This document shows, in pieces, positions 9,971 to 19,390 of a DNA stretch of 64,000 nucleotides. Source of the stretch: Shewanella insulae (GTDB lineage: Bacteria > Pseudomonadota > Gammaproteobacteria > Enterobacterales > Shewanellaceae); the NCBI RefSeq assembly GCF_009831655.1, contig NZ_WRPA01000009.1:124001-188000 (forward strand), in the 5' to 3' direction. How positions within the stretch are numbered: position 1 is the stretch's first letter; each line of letters starts with the position of its first letter. Both the position numbers and the translations under genes were made by a program. The notes under the pieces were generated by a model. The model did no database searches and was not told where the DNA came from. It saw nothing but the letters and a program-made list of their open reading frames with translations.

Positions 9971-11188
9971 TTATCCCCCCTTGACCACGTTGAGCATGTC
10001 CCACATCGGTAGGTAGATACCCAGCGCCAGGATGAGGACGATCACCGCCACTATGCCGATCAATATAGGTTCAAGCTTGGCGGTTAGGTTCTTGAGGTCG
10101 TAATCCACCTCCCCCTCGTAAAAGTCGGCGGCGTCGTTAAGCAGTTGATCTATCTGGCCTGTCTCTTCACCAACGGCCACCATCTGCAGCACCAGCGGGG
10201 TAAAGAGTTGGCTCTGATTCGACACCCGCAGCATAGACTCGCCGGACTCTATGCCCCGGCGCATGGCCACTATGCGGTCATGCATATAGGCGTTATCCAC
10301 CGCATCGGCCACCAGGCTCAGGGCCTGTGTCATGGGCACACCTGCACTCAGCATCATGGAGAAGCTGCGGCAATACCGCGACAGGGTCGAGCGCTCTATG
10401 ATGCTGCCCACAGCCGGGATCTTAAGCTTCCATCTGTCCCACTGCTGCTCGCCCTTCTCAGTATTGTGCCAGTAGCGGATCCCCACGAAGCCGCCCACCA
10501 AGGCGATAAGCAGCAGGTACCAGTAGTTGACGAAGAAGTTAGAGGTGCCGATCAGCAGCTTAGTAGCCCAGGGCAGATCCGCGCCGAAACGGGCAAACAG
10601 ATCGGCAAACTTAGGGATCACCATGATATTGAGCACCACCATGGCCAGGGCCACCGCCATCAGCACGAAGATGGGATAACGCATCGCCGCCTTGATGCGC
10701 CTGCGAGTCTCCTGCTCGCGCTCGATATAGCCAGAAAGCTGAATAAAGGCATCTTCCAGCTTACCCGTGTTCTCCCCCACATGGATCATGGAGACAAACA
10801 GGGCATCGAACACATCCGGGTGATGGTTCATCGCCGATGACAGCGGACGCCCCGAGATCAGCTGCTCTGAGATATCGTTCAGGGCATCCTTCATACGTTT
10901 AGAGTGGGAGCTCTCTGACAGGCCGGCGATGGCCCGCAGGATGGGGATGCCCGAGCGGGTGAGCGAGTACATCTGCCGGGTAAAGATCTGCAGCTCATCC
11001 AAGCCGACCTTGCTCTTAAACAGGCTGCCCAGTTGAAATTCCCGCGCGACCTTGGCCTCCACCAACTCAAGGGGGATCACGGCGCGAGACAGCAGCTGAT
11101 CGGCTGCGGCACTCTGGGTGGTCGCATCGACCCGCCCACTCACCGCCTTGCCCTGTGCATCACGTCCCTTGTACTGATAGACAGGCAT
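9971..11188 (-). CDS. mshG: MSHA platform protein MshG (PilC/GspF family)
   Basis: Inner-membrane platform protein on which the pilus grows, working with the ATPase MshE. The 405 aa carry an N-terminal MPVYQYKGRDAQGKAVSG typical of the GspF family and two T2SF domains (about residues 70-195 and 275-395), each ending in hydrophobic helices. Conserved motifs are FTRQMYSLTRSGIPILRAI and the second-domain YCRSFSMMLSAGVPMTQAL. It starts 3 bp after the mshE stop. Confidence 0.95.
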   Translation of the reverse strand: MPVYQYKGRDAQGKAVSGRVDATTQSAAADQLLSRAVIPLELVEAKVAREFQLGSLFKSKVGLDELQIFTRQMYSLTRSGIPILRAIAGLSESSHSKRMKDALNDISEQLISGRPLSSAMNHHPDVFDALFVSMIHVGENTGKLEDAFIQLSGYIEREQETRRRIKAAMRYPIFVLMAVALAMVVLNIMVIPKFADLFARFGADLPWATKLLIGTSNFFVNYWYLLLIALVGGFVGIRYWHNTEKGEQQWDRWKLKIPAVGSIIERSTLSRYCRSFSMMLSAGVPMTQALSLVADAVDNAYMHDRIVAMRRGIESGESMLRVSNQSQLFTPLVLQMVAVGEETGQIDQLLNDAADFYEGEVDYDLKNLTAKLEPILIGIVAVIVLILALGIYLPMWDMLNVVKGG

Positions 11189-11190
11189 AG

Positions 11191-12951
11191 TTAGCCCTCA
11201 ATCTCTTGTTGATGGATCATCTCCTGAGAGATGGGCACCTGGGCATCGCAGGCATCTTCGATAAGCTTGGCCACCTCTTCCATAGTGGTCATCCCCTCCG
11301 CCAGGTAGTTCAGCGCCGACTCGGCCAGTGGGGTGAAGTTGGGGCTCTGGTAGGCCGCCTGGGCAAACGCCTGGGGATTGCCGCTACGCATCGCCTCGAT
11401 CATCTGCTCATCCAGCTCCAGGATCTCAAATACACCGATACGGCCACGATAGCCGCTGCCGTTACAGCTCTGGCAACCTGTGCCAATGCGAAACTTAGCC
11501 TGGCTAAAATCATTACTGCTGATGCTGCTAAGCCAAGCCTGATCGGCGGCGCTAGGGTCGTAGGGCTGGGCGCAGTTGTGACAGACGCGGCGCACCAGAC
11601 GCTGAGCGATGATCACCCTGAGCGCACTGGCCACCAGATAGCTGGCGGCCCCCATGTCCAGAAGACGCAGGGCAGAGGTGACTGCATCGTTGGTATGCAG
11701 GGTCGACAGCACGAAGTGACCTGTAAGCGCCCCCCTGAGGCCGATCTCCACCGTCTCCTGGTCGCGCATCTCACCCACCATGATGATGTCGGGGTCCTGA
11801 CGCAAGGTCGTACGCAGCACGTTAGAAAAATCTAAGCCTATCTTATGGTTAACTTGTACCTGATTGATACGCGGCAGCTGATATTCCACCGGGTCTTCCA
11901 CCGTGATGATCTTGCGATCTGCGGTATTGAGTTCGCTCAGCACGCCATAAAGCGTCGTGGTCTTACCGCTACCCGTAGGCCCGGTCACCAGTAGCATGCC
12001 ATGGGGGCGCTTGATCTGCTTACGTACCCGCGCCAGCATCTCGGGCGGCATGCCGGTCTCATCTAAGGTCAGCAGGCCCGCAGACTGATCCAGCAGACGC
12101 ATCACCACAGACTCACCGTGATAGATGGGCATGGTCGACATACGCACATCTATCTTGTGTCCCTTGATCTCCATGTGGAAACGACCATCCTGGGGCAGAC
12201 GCTTCTCTGAGATATCTAGGCCCGCCATCAACTTGAGGCGCAGCACCAATGCCGAGGCGATGTTCACCTCCTGCAGGGTATTCTCTTGCAGCTGGCCATC
12301 GATACGCTGACGGATCCTCAGCACCTTGTCACCGGGCTCGATATGAATATCGGAGGCGCGCATCTGCACCGCATCTTCGAAGATCGACTGCAGCAACTTA
12401 ACCACTGTCGTCTCGTTATCGCTGTCGGCATCGGTCAGGCTGGCGAGATCGAACTGATCGTCGGCGGCATATTCCTCCTCCAGCTTACCGGCGATCTGGG
12501 CGATCTCACCGGTGCGGCGATACAGGTTATCGAAGGCCTCCAGCAGCTGGGTCTCGGTAACCACGGCGATCTTAATCGCCTTAGGCGCCAGCAATACCTC
12601 AATATTGTCCATCGCCTGCAGATCGGCAGGGTCGCTCATGGCCACCAGCACATGGTCACCATTATCTTCCACCGCCAGGGCGCGATAGCGACGGGCCTGC
12701 ACCTCGGGCAGAAGATTCACCACCTGAGGCGGGATCGCCCGGCGACTAATGTCCAGGAAGGGAATATGCAGCTGCTGTGACAAAAACTTAAGTAGCTGCT
12801 CTTCGGTGATGCAGGAGAGATCGATCAGGGTACGACCCAGCTTCTTGCCGGTATTCTTCTGCTCGGCCTGGGCCTGGCCCAGCTGCGCCTCGCTGATGAT
12901 CGCTTCCTGTACCAATAAGTCGCCGAGGCGCATCTTTAACTTGGGTTTCAC
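11191..12951 (-). CDS. mshE: MSHA pilus extension ATPase MshE
   Basis: Cytoplasmic hexameric ATPase that powers pilus extension. The 586 aa contain N-terminal MshEN repeats (RLGDLLVQEAIISEAQL and LGRTLIDLSCITEEQLL, about residues 8-55). In Vibrio MshE this domain binds c-di-GMP. Then come Walker A GPTGSGKT at 324-331, the Asp and His boxes (DPDIIMVGEMRD and GHFVLSTLHTND), and a Cys4 zinc site (CHNC ... CQSC) near residue 460. c-di-GMP control of MSHA pili is therefore expected. It overlaps mshN by 4 bp. Confidence 0.96.
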   Translation of the reverse strand: MKPKLKMRLGDLLVQEAIISEAQLGQAQAEQKNTGKKLGRTLIDLSCITEEQLLKFLSQQLHIPFLDISRRAIPPQVVNLLPEVQARRYRALAVEDNGDHVLVAMSDPADLQAMDNIEVLLAPKAIKIAVVTETQLLEAFDNLYRRTGEIAQIAGKLEEEYAADDQFDLASLTDADSDNETTVVKLLQSIFEDAVQMRASDIHIEPGDKVLRIRQRIDGQLQENTLQEVNIASALVLRLKLMAGLDISEKRLPQDGRFHMEIKGHKIDVRMSTMPIYHGESVVMRLLDQSAGLLTLDETGMPPEMLARVRKQIKRPHGMLLVTGPTGSGKTTTLYGVLSELNTADRKIITVEDPVEYQLPRINQVQVNHKIGLDFSNVLRTTLRQDPDIIMVGEMRDQETVEIGLRGALTGHFVLSTLHTNDAVTSALRLLDMGAASYLVASALRVIIAQRLVRRVCHNCAQPYDPSAADQAWLSSISSNDFSQAKFRIGTGCQSCNGSGYRGRIGVFEILELDEQMIEAMRSGNPQAFAQAAYQSPNFTPLAESALNYLAEGMTTMEEVAKLIEDACDAQVPISQEMIHQQEIEG

Positions 12952-14120
12952 TCGATATCTCCTAACTGGGCCAACCGCTGCTGAACAAAATCGCTAGCCT
13001 GCTGCGACAAGCCGGGTAAGCTTAGGGCCTGAGCGTAGGCCTGCTTGGCGCCGGTATATTTTTGCTGGGAATCCAAGGCGTAGGCCAGCCCCATCCACCA
13101 TTTGGCCTGGGTGGGTTCGACCCTGGCCAGGCGGCGATAACTCTCTTCGGCCAAAGAAAACTCGGATGCCTGCTGGGCCAAATGGCTCTGCAATACCCAC
13201 TTCTGCTTGGCGAGCAGGTGATCATCCGGGATCTTGCCAAGCACCGCCAAGGCCCCCTGGCTATCACCCTGCGCCTCCAGCACCCTGGCCAGCATGAGGG
13301 CGTAATCAATTTCTTGGGGATAGAGGGCAAGTCCCTGTTCGAGCACAGTCTTAGCCTCACCCAACTGTCCCTGACCGTAATAGAGGGCCGCCAGATGCTG
13401 ACGCGCGCCGTGCAAGGCTGGCTTGAGCCTTATCGCCTCACTAAAATCATTCGCCGCCTGTGACAGCTGCCCGCCCTCCTGGGCCGACTTACCCTGACTA
13501 AAGCGCTTCTCGGCCAGCGCCTCGGGCGACAGCTTCACCTCGGTCACCGCCATGGAGCCGTTAGCTTTAACTGTTTTGGTGTCTGACGCCTGATCGACCC
13601 GAATCGCCTGAGGCTTAGCCACAGTCTTGGCCTCGATACTATCCTTGGTATCAAGCTTAGGTTCTTCAATAGTTTCGGCTAGCGGCTTAGCCCCGACCCC
13701 TACATTAGCCTCAGCACTATCGTCGACGGTAGACTCGACCTTCGCTGGGCTCTGAGTATTTACAGTCGCCGAAGGCTCAAGCGAGGGTATCGCGGCAGGT
13801 TCTTCACCTATGGCAAGCGCAGTTTCTTTGGAAGAGCTCGTCTCTACGCTTGACTGTTTGAGTTCGCCGCTGGCGATCTCCTGGACCAGACTCTGATTAT
13901 CCTGTTGTAGTGCAAGGTTGGTGCGCTCAAGGGCCGCATAGCGATCCCATACCAGATAGCCCGATGCCAACAGCAGTAATGAGAGCAGTGCAAGCAGCAA
14001 CCAGGGCAGACGCGAGCGGGGTGCCTGACGATATTGCAGTGGTGGCACGGGCAGCTCATCCAGGCCATGGGACTGCTGGCGCTTATCCAGATCTTTTAGC
14101 ATGGTATTGATAACGCTCAT
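12948..14120 (-). CDS. mshN: MSHA biogenesis protein MshN
   Basis: Bitopic TPR protein of about 390 aa. The ATG at 14118-14120 (MSVINTMLKDLDKRQ) overlaps the mshM stop as ATGA, so I prefer it to the longer frame ending 14192. A short cytoplasmic segment precedes a membrane helix (about residues 38-58). Then comes a long Ser/Thr/Glu/Pro/Ala linker (about 60-190) and TPR repeats (about 205-385). It probably joins inner-membrane and outer-membrane parts of the pilus machine. Confidence 0.9.
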   Translation of the reverse strand: MSVINTMLKDLDKRQQSHGLDELPVPPLQYRQAPRSRLPWLLLALLSLLLLASGYLVWDRYAALERTNLALQQDNQSLVQEIASGELKQSSVETSSSKETALAIGEEPAAIPSLEPSATVNTQSPAKVESTVDDSAEANVGVGAKPLAETIEEPKLDTKDSIEAKTVAKPQAIRVDQASDTKTVKANGSMAVTEVKLSPEALAEKRFSQGKSAQEGGQLSQAANDFSEAIRLKPALHGARQHLAALYYGQGQLGEAKTVLEQGLALYPQEIDYALMLARVLEAQGDSQGALAVLGKIPDDHLLAKQKWVLQSHLAQQASEFSLAEESYRRLARVEPTQAKWWMGLAYALDSQQKYTGAKQAYAQALSLPGLSQQASDFVQQRLAQLGDIE

Positions 14121-15022
14121 GCCAGCCCCCTGGTGAGCCAAAACCATAGCGCGCCGGCGCACAGCGACGCGGCGCCAAAGGTGCCCAGCCACCAGGTAGG
14201 AAACAAGCCTTTGTCGGCATCCTGGGTATCGGCAATCGCCCCCTTCACATGGCGCAGGCTGACTCTGTCAGCACCCTCACCATAGGCCAGCAGCAGCGCC
14301 TTATGAGACAAAATATTGATAAGTCTGGGGATTCCCCTGGCAGCGCGGGCGATGCGTTTACTCTCGCGGACGCCAAACAGCCCCTCGCCGTGATACCCCG
14401 CCACCTCGAGTCTGTGGGCCTGATAGGCCCGGGTCTCGTCGGCAGTCATGGGCCGCAGTTGATAGCTAAAGGTGATGCGCTGCCTAAGCTGACGAAACTG
14501 CGTCTGCTGCAGACGGCTATCCAGCTCCGGCTGACCAAACAAGACCACCTGCAGCAGCTTACGACTCTCTGTCTCCAGGTTGGTGAATAGCCTCAACGCC
14601 TCCAGACTCTCGTCCGGTAGGGCCTGGGCTTCGTCCAGCACCAGGATGATGGAGTGTCCATGGGCGCTCAGCGCGATTAGCTGCTGCTGGATCAGGCTTG
14701 TGAGGCGCTGCTGATCCATGTCGGCGCTGTATTTAAGCCCTAGCTCCAATGCCAGTGCCCAGCGCAGCTCACTGGGACTGAGATAGGGATTAGGTAGATA
14801 GGCGCAGTGAAAACGCTCGGGAATATCGTTGAGCAACTTACGACAGATCAGCGTCTTACCCGTACCGACCTCGCCGGTAACCTTGATAAAACCCTCACCC
14901 GTCTGCAGGGCAGTTTGCAGCACTTGCAGCGCCTCGACATGGGGCGCCAGGCCGAAAAAGAAGCCGGTATTTGGCGTCAGCGAAAAGGGGGCCTGCGCCA
15001 AATGAAAGTGCTGCAGATACAA
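14117..15022 (-). CDS. mshM: MSHA biogenesis ATPase MshM (ExeA-like AAA)
   Basis: AAA ATPase of the ExeA/GspA family, 301 aa. It starts YLQHFHLAQAPFSLTPNTGF, a classic ExeA-type opening. Walker A GEVGTGKT is at residues 50-57 and Walker B LVLDEAQALP near 126. A hydrophobic segment near the C-terminus suggests a membrane anchor. In related type II systems such proteins help secretin assembly through the wall. It starts 4 bp after mshL and overlaps mshN. Confidence 0.93.
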   Translation of the reverse strand: MYLQHFHLAQAPFSLTPNTGFFFGLAPHVEALQVLQTALQTGEGFIKVTGEVGTGKTLICRKLLNDIPERFHCAYLPNPYLSPSELRWALALELGLKYSADMDQQRLTSLIQQQLIALSAHGHSIILVLDEAQALPDESLEALRLFTNLETESRKLLQVVLFGQPELDSRLQQTQFRQLRQRITFSYQLRPMTADETRAYQAHRLEVAGYHGEGLFGVRESKRIARAARGIPRLINILSHKALLLAYGEGADRVSLRHVKGAIADTQDADKGLFPTWWLGTFGAASLCAGALWFWLTRGLA

Positions 15023-15026
15023 GCGT

Positions 15027-16709
15027 CTACTCCTGTTTCTCTTCTGGGTACCAGCGATCCAGCAGGGCCTTGGAGCGTTGCAGCTCGGTCTGCCAGGTCT
15101 CGGCGCCCACCACGGTCGGCTTGAGCAGGATCACCAGCTCGGTCTTGCGAAGCGAGTTGGAACGATTGGTAAAGGCTTCGCCCAGCAGCGGAATATCTCC
15201 CAGTAGCGGTACCTTAGAGACCAGCTCGATATTCTCGCTCTTCATCAAACCGCCTATCACCACCACATCGCCAGTGTTGGCCTTGATAACCGTATCCGAC
15301 TCGCGGATCTCGCTCTGGGCCAGCGGCAGTTCTAAAGTATCTTGCGATACTTTGATTGACTTGTTCTGCTCCTTGATATCGATAACAGACGGGTGAATGT
15401 GCAGCAGCACACTGCCCTCTTCATCGATCTGCGGCGTCACATCCAGCGCGATGCCAGAGAAAAATGGGGTCAGCTCCACTTCGGGGGTGGTGACCGGTGT
15501 GGTGCCCGCTACCGTGGTCGAAGACACATCTGTCACGAAATACTCGTCGCGACCCACCTTGATCACCGCCTTCTGGTTATTAGAGGCGGTCACCCTTGGG
15601 CTGGATAGCACGTCCACGTCACCCTGGGTATCGAGCAGGTTAATCATGGTGCTGAAGTCTTTGCCCTTGATCTGCAAGGAGGTGATGCCGCCTATGGCCG
15701 AGGTGATCACATCCCCCAGGCCATCGGGCGCAGGCGAGGTACCAAACTCGACGCTGTTGTTGCCACTCTGCCCCAGCACGCTTTCCCAGTGGATCCCCTG
15801 CTGGTAACCGTCCGACAGGGTCACCTCGAGCACCTTGGCTTCGAGGATCACCTGACGCTGCAGATGAGTCTCGGCTGTCTTAAGGAAGGTCTTCACCTGA
15901 CGCAGCTCGTTCGGAAAAGCCCTGATAGTCACCAGGCCTGCCTGCGGGCTAACCACCACCTGACGGCCGTCACCCGTGTTGCCTATGATAGATTCCAGCG
16001 TCTCTTTGAGCTCACCCCAAAAGTCTGTCTTGGTCTTAGAGCGGATAAAGGTGCCGTTGGTGGTCTCGTTGCTATTGTTGCCGTTGCCGTCGCCACCGTT
16101 ATTGCTCGAGTTATTGTTGTTGTAATTATTGCTGTTGTTGCCGTTGTTATTGCGGTTGTTATTGTTGTCCGAGATCCGCCCAGAGTTTACCGAGGTCAGC
16201 GACAGCCCCTGACGCTCCATGTAGAGATAATTGAGCGGGAAGGTCTCGGTGCGCATGCCAGCCGGGAAGACACGCAGGATACGCCCTGCACGGCTCACCT
16301 CGTAACCATAGATATCTTCGACCACCTGCAGCGCCTCGCTCAGGGTCACCCCCTTGAGAGACAGAGAAACGGTGCCGGTCACGTTGGGGTGCACGGCCAC
16401 GCTCAGGGGCGTGCCCTGTACCAGGCTTGGGAAGAAAACCTTGGCATCGACATCCTTGGCCGATACATCGAAACGTCGCTCGCTAGGCTGGCTAGGGGTC
16501 AGTGTGCTAAGCAGCGCCGATGACTGCAGTTCGCGCTGCACCGAATCTGGCATCACGGCCGCCGGAGGTGGCGTTTGCGGCTTGTTCTGCGCCGCTGCAA
16601 TCGAGGTATCGATCGCCGACTTGGACTCGACAGGCTGGGGACGATCCGTTGTCTGACAGGCGGCTAACATCAGCACGAGCAGAGGTGTTATGGTTTTCAT
16701 CGCAGTCAT
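15027..16709 (-). CDS. mshL: MSHA outer-membrane secretin MshL
   Basis: Secretin that forms the outer-membrane pore for the pilus, 560 aa. The ATG at 16709 has AGGGA upstream and follows the mshK stop directly. A lipobox LAAC (Cys at residue 18) marks it as a lipoprotein. N-domains span about 75-180 and 225-290, and the secretin core about 300-530 (VLSSPRVTASNNQKAVIKVG, VVIGGLMKSE). Residues 181-219 are an Asn-dominated stretch (22 of 39) between the N-domains. Confidence 0.95.
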   Translation of the reverse strand: MTAMKTITPLLVLMLAACQTTDRPQPVESKSAIDTSIAAAQNKPQTPPPAAVMPDSVQRELQSSALLSTLTPSQPSERRFDVSAKDVDAKVFFPSLVQGTPLSVAVHPNVTGTVSLSLKGVTLSEALQVVEDIYGYEVSRAGRILRVFPAGMRTETFPLNYLYMERQGLSLTSVNSGRISDNNNNRNNNGNNSNNYNNNNSSNNGGDGNGNNSNETTNGTFIRSKTKTDFWGELKETLESIIGNTGDGRQVVVSPQAGLVTIRAFPNELRQVKTFLKTAETHLQRQVILEAKVLEVTLSDGYQQGIHWESVLGQSGNNSVEFGTSPAPDGLGDVITSAIGGITSLQIKGKDFSTMINLLDTQGDVDVLSSPRVTASNNQKAVIKVGRDEYFVTDVSSTTVAGTTPVTTPEVELTPFFSGIALDVTPQIDEEGSVLLHIHPSVIDIKEQNKSIKVSQDTLELPLAQSEIRESDTVIKANTGDVVVIGGLMKSENIELVSKVPLLGDIPLLGEAFTNRSNSLRKTELVILLKPTVVGAETWQTELQRSKALLDRWYPEEKQE

Positions 16710-17036
16710 TTATTGTCCCTTTGTCGCTGTTACTTCTGGGTAGAGCTTGAGCTGGCGGCCATCGGCGAGCCAGACTCCCTGTGCCGTGATGCGAGCGATC
16801 CTCACACCCTGTACCCTGTCACCTGTGGTGAATGTCTTGTCATTGATAATGGCTGTCGCCGATTGGTCGGTGATCATCAGGCTGTTGAGCACCAGCTTCT
16901 GTCCGCCTTGATGCTGCGCCGAGCCTGGGGCCCCGGCACCAGGACGGGTCGGATCCCTCAGGGTCTGCGCCGAGGCCTGAGTCAATCCAAGGCTAAGCAG
17001 CGCCAGCAGGCAAACACTAATCTTGATTCGCAACAC
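16710..17036 (-). CDS. mshK: MSHA biogenesis protein MshK
   Basis: Small periplasmic protein of 108 aa, comparable in role to the PilP/GspC homology region. It has a signal peptide (MLRIKISVCLLALLSLGLTQASA) and a short beta domain (LVLNSLMITDQSATAIINDK). It overlaps mshJ by 20 bp and abuts mshL. PilP-type proteins link the inner-membrane PilN/PilO assembly to the secretin, which fits its position. No unusual features. Confidence 0.88.
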   Translation of the reverse strand: MLRIKISVCLLALLSLGLTQASAQTLRDPTRPGAGAPGSAQHQGGQKLVLNSLMITDQSATAIINDKTFTTGDRVQGVRIARITAQGVWLADGRQLKLYPEVTATKGQ

Positions 17037-17673
17037 TGATAAAGTCCTTGTTAATACTGAGTGTGTAGACCTCTAACGTCACCTCGGCCTTAGGGTAATC
17101 GCCCACCACATAATCCAGTTGACGCCAGTAGAGCTTATTGGGCATCGCCTCGACTGCCTCGATAAACTTGAGGGTGGCAAAGTAATCCCCCTCGAAGGCC
17201 AGCTTAATGCCGTGGCTGTAGAGATTGAGTTTGTTCTCATCCCCCAATGCCAGCAGTGGCTTAGGCGCCAGAGACTCGAAGCTTTGCAGGCGTATCCCCT
17301 TCACCCTACCCAGCAACTCTCCGAGCATGGTTGGCATCTTGTCGGCGGGCACCATGTCGACCATCTGAAACGACAGCTGCTGGTCGAGATCTTTTTCCTG
17401 CTGTTGCAGCCCCATCAGACGCTGATGGTATTCCTGATCCGGGTCGGTCGCCAGAGTCTGTTGGTACAGGTCAATCTGTTGCTCAGAGATTCGGTTCTCG
17501 GCGGTTAAGGCCTTGATATTACTCTGCACCCGGCTGCTCTGGGTCAGCAGAGACTCGAGCGGCAGATAGAGCAACATGCCGATCACCACTACGACCGCAA
17601 GGGCGATCATCACCCGCTCGCGCCGACTCAGTTGGTCGAAGGCCTCGCCCCAGTGGGCTATCTGCTGTTTCAT
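17017..17673 (-). CDS. mshJ: MSHA biogenesis protein MshJ (PilO-like)
   Basis: PilO-like inner-membrane assembly protein of 218 aa. It has a short cytoplasmic N-terminus (QQIAHWGEAFDQLSRRERV), one membrane helix (about 20-42), a coiled coil (about 45-105) and a ferredoxin-like periplasmic domain (about 110-215). It overlaps mshI2 by 4 bp and mshK by 20 bp. The PilM/N/O/P-like set is encoded by mshI, mshI2, mshJ and mshK in this order. Confidence 0.9.
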   Translation of the reverse strand: MKQQIAHWGEAFDQLSRRERVMIALAVVVVIGMLLYLPLESLLTQSSRVQSNIKALTAENRISEQQIDLYQQTLATDPDQEYHQRLMGLQQQEKDLDQQLSFQMVDMVPADKMPTMLGELLGRVKGIRLQSFESLAPKPLLALGDENKLNLYSHGIKLAFEGDYFATLKFIEAVEAMPNKLYWRQLDYVVGDYPKAEVTLEVYTLSINKDFISVANQD

Positions 17674-18275
17674 TTCGCCTGCTCCTCATCGCGCTTGCTG
17701 CGCAGCACAAATCCCAGCGGCTGCTTGTCGCCCCGGTTCATGGTGAGCGTGCTAAAGGCCTGTCCCTTGAGCGGCTCGACCCCTTGCAGGCGTGCCAGCC
17801 AGAGGGGGACGGCGTTAGGTGCGGCGCTATAGCCTTCGAAGACAAACTGATCTTCCTGCACCTGGATGCGGCTCAGCCAGAGCTGATCGTCGGTCACCCG
17901 TGCAAGCCCCGTCAACAGGGGCGAATAGCCCTTGCTGGTGAGGGTCTCCACGTGGGAGAGTTCGCCGAGCAGCAGGCGCTTGAGCTCCACCTGCTGCGAC
18001 AAGAGATCCACCTGTTGCACCAGGGCCTGAGAGGCGCTGCGCTTGGCGATCGCCTGCTCCAGCTGCGCCTTCTCTTGGTCGAACGCCGCCTTGTCGCTAA
18101 GCAGCTGATGCTTGTCCGTCTCCAGGCTTCCCAGGTGCAGATAGGCCAGTAAGTTCGCGGCCAGCAAAAAGACCAAGAGGCCGAAGCCAAGCTGCAACAG
18201 GCGCATAAAAGAGAGACGCAGCCTGGGGGGTAACAGGCTGGCGGTATAGAGGTTGACCCGCAGTTTTGGATTCAT
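17670..18275 (-). CDS. mshI2: MSHA biogenesis protein MshI2 (PilN-like)
   Basis: PilN-like bitopic protein of 201 aa. The N-terminus NPKLRVNLYTASLLPPRLRL resembles the PilN INLLPWR-type segment that binds PilM. One membrane helix lies at about 27-47, then a coiled coil (about 50-100) and a small periplasmic domain. It starts immediately after mshI and overlaps mshJ by 4 bp. The symbol follows common usage for the second MshI gene. Confidence 0.85.
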   Translation of the reverse strand: MNPKLRVNLYTASLLPPRLRLSFMRLLQLGFGLLVFLLAANLLAYLHLGSLETDKHQLLSDKAAFDQEKAQLEQAIAKRSASQALVQQVDLLSQQVELKRLLLGELSHVETLTSKGYSPLLTGLARVTDDQLWLSRIQVQEDQFVFEGYSAAPNAVPLWLARLQGVEPLKGQAFSTLTMNRGDKQPLGFVLRSKRDEEQAK

Positions 18276-19154
18276 CTAGGCAGGCTCCTCCGTTTGACGT
18301 TCAAGCTCGGCCAATGCCCACTGGGCCAACTTATCCTGCACCTGATCACAGGCGATCACCTCGACAGCTTGATCGAAGTTCTTACTCAACAGCTGGGCCA
18401 ACATCTGGCACTCGCCGCCCATCAACAGGGCGATAGAGGCCACAGGAGCCTGGCGCAGTTGGCTCTCGAAATAGTCCATGGAGCGCTGTAGCTCAAGGCT
18501 TAAGTTATCGGCGACGTTAAGCTTGAGATCTTGGCTGGAGACTCTATCTATCTGACTGAATCCACGGATACGGCGCTGCATGTAGAGCTGCCCCTGTTTC
18601 ACCACGGTTAGCAGGAGCTCGCTACCCGGCTTATGACAAAGCACCATGTGCGCCAGCTTATCCTCGGCGCCATAGTTGCTGATGGCCATCTCTTCGATGC
18701 TGATCCCGGCAATGGTGACATCATGCTTGTCCGCCGCCTTGACTAAGGCTTGAAGCATGGCCCTGTTAACCGCCACCACAGTCACCTTGTTGTTGGTGGA
18801 CTCTGGCAGCTCAAAATAATCCAGATGTAGCGACTCGACGGACTCCGACACCATATCCTTGATCGACCAGATAAGCGCCTGATGCATCTCCTCGGGCTCC
18901 ACCATAGGCTTGTCGACGACCATCAGCTGATAGAAGTCTTCGCTGAGCACGAGTTGCAGATGGGGAGCGGGTATCTTGTCGGTCAGCGCCTCGAATACGC
19001 CAGACCAGTCATCGCCCGATAGAGGCAGTGAAAATGAGGTGCCGCTATCGCGCTTAAAGAAGGTCACAGCGGCGGCGTTAAGGTATACGCCCAAATCGAC
19101 TCTATCGTGCTTGGTTTGCCAGAAGGCAAATTTACTCAAAAGACTATTTTCCAT
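18276..19154 (-). CDS. mshI: MSHA biogenesis protein MshI (PilM-like)
   Basis: Cytoplasmic PilM-like protein of 292 aa with a diverged actin/hexokinase-type fold. It starts MENSLLSKFAFWQTKHDRVDLGVYL and has DYFELP and VVAVNRAMLQALVKAADKHD, typical of MshI. It is the first gene of the operon, so the promoter should lie in 19155-19390. Its Shine-Dalgarno site is weak. Confidence 0.9.
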   Translation of the reverse strand: MENSLLSKFAFWQTKHDRVDLGVYLNAAAVTFFKRDSGTSFSLPLSGDDWSGVFEALTDKIPAPHLQLVLSEDFYQLMVVDKPMVEPEEMHQALIWSIKDMVSESVESLHLDYFELPESTNNKVTVVAVNRAMLQALVKAADKHDVTIAGISIEEMAISNYGAEDKLAHMVLCHKPGSELLLTVVKQGQLYMQRRIRGFSQIDRVSSQDLKLNVADNLSLELQRSMDYFESQLRQAPVASIALLMGGECQMLAQLLSKNFDQAVEVIACDQVQDKLAQWALAELERQTEEPA

Positions 19155-19390
19155 TTAAGGCATATCCACCAATTTGATACTCACGCGCCATGAGTGTCCC
19201 AAATCGCTCTACCTCAAATGCCGGGCCCAAATTGCCTCGAGGAAAGCGTCAAAATAATAGCGTTATTGTAGCGACTAATCGCCTAATTTTATAGAAAAAA
19301 TCTAACATCAATCAGATACACTCAGATAAACATAGAACAGTAACCCTGCCCTAACAAGCCCTTATCAGACCCAACAGTGAGGCAACAAAA
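19155..19390 (-). promoter_or_regulatory. Region upstream of the msh operon
   Basis: This 236-bp gap between csrD and mshI is the only sizeable space upstream of the 17-gene msh block, so the main msh promoter should be here. The half near 19240-19330 is AT-rich. I could not pick out a convincing promoter pair, nor a clear terminator for csrD. Confidence 0.4.

Noticed and set aside
10145..10840. 231-codon open frame opposite mshG
   Set aside because: It is His/Gln-rich, as expected from the complement of membrane-protein codons. mshG is well supported.
15789..16523. Long open frame on the plus strand opposite mshL
   Set aside because: It is antisense to a clear secretin gene. Its Val/Ile-rich middle is only the complement of the Asn codons of MshL.
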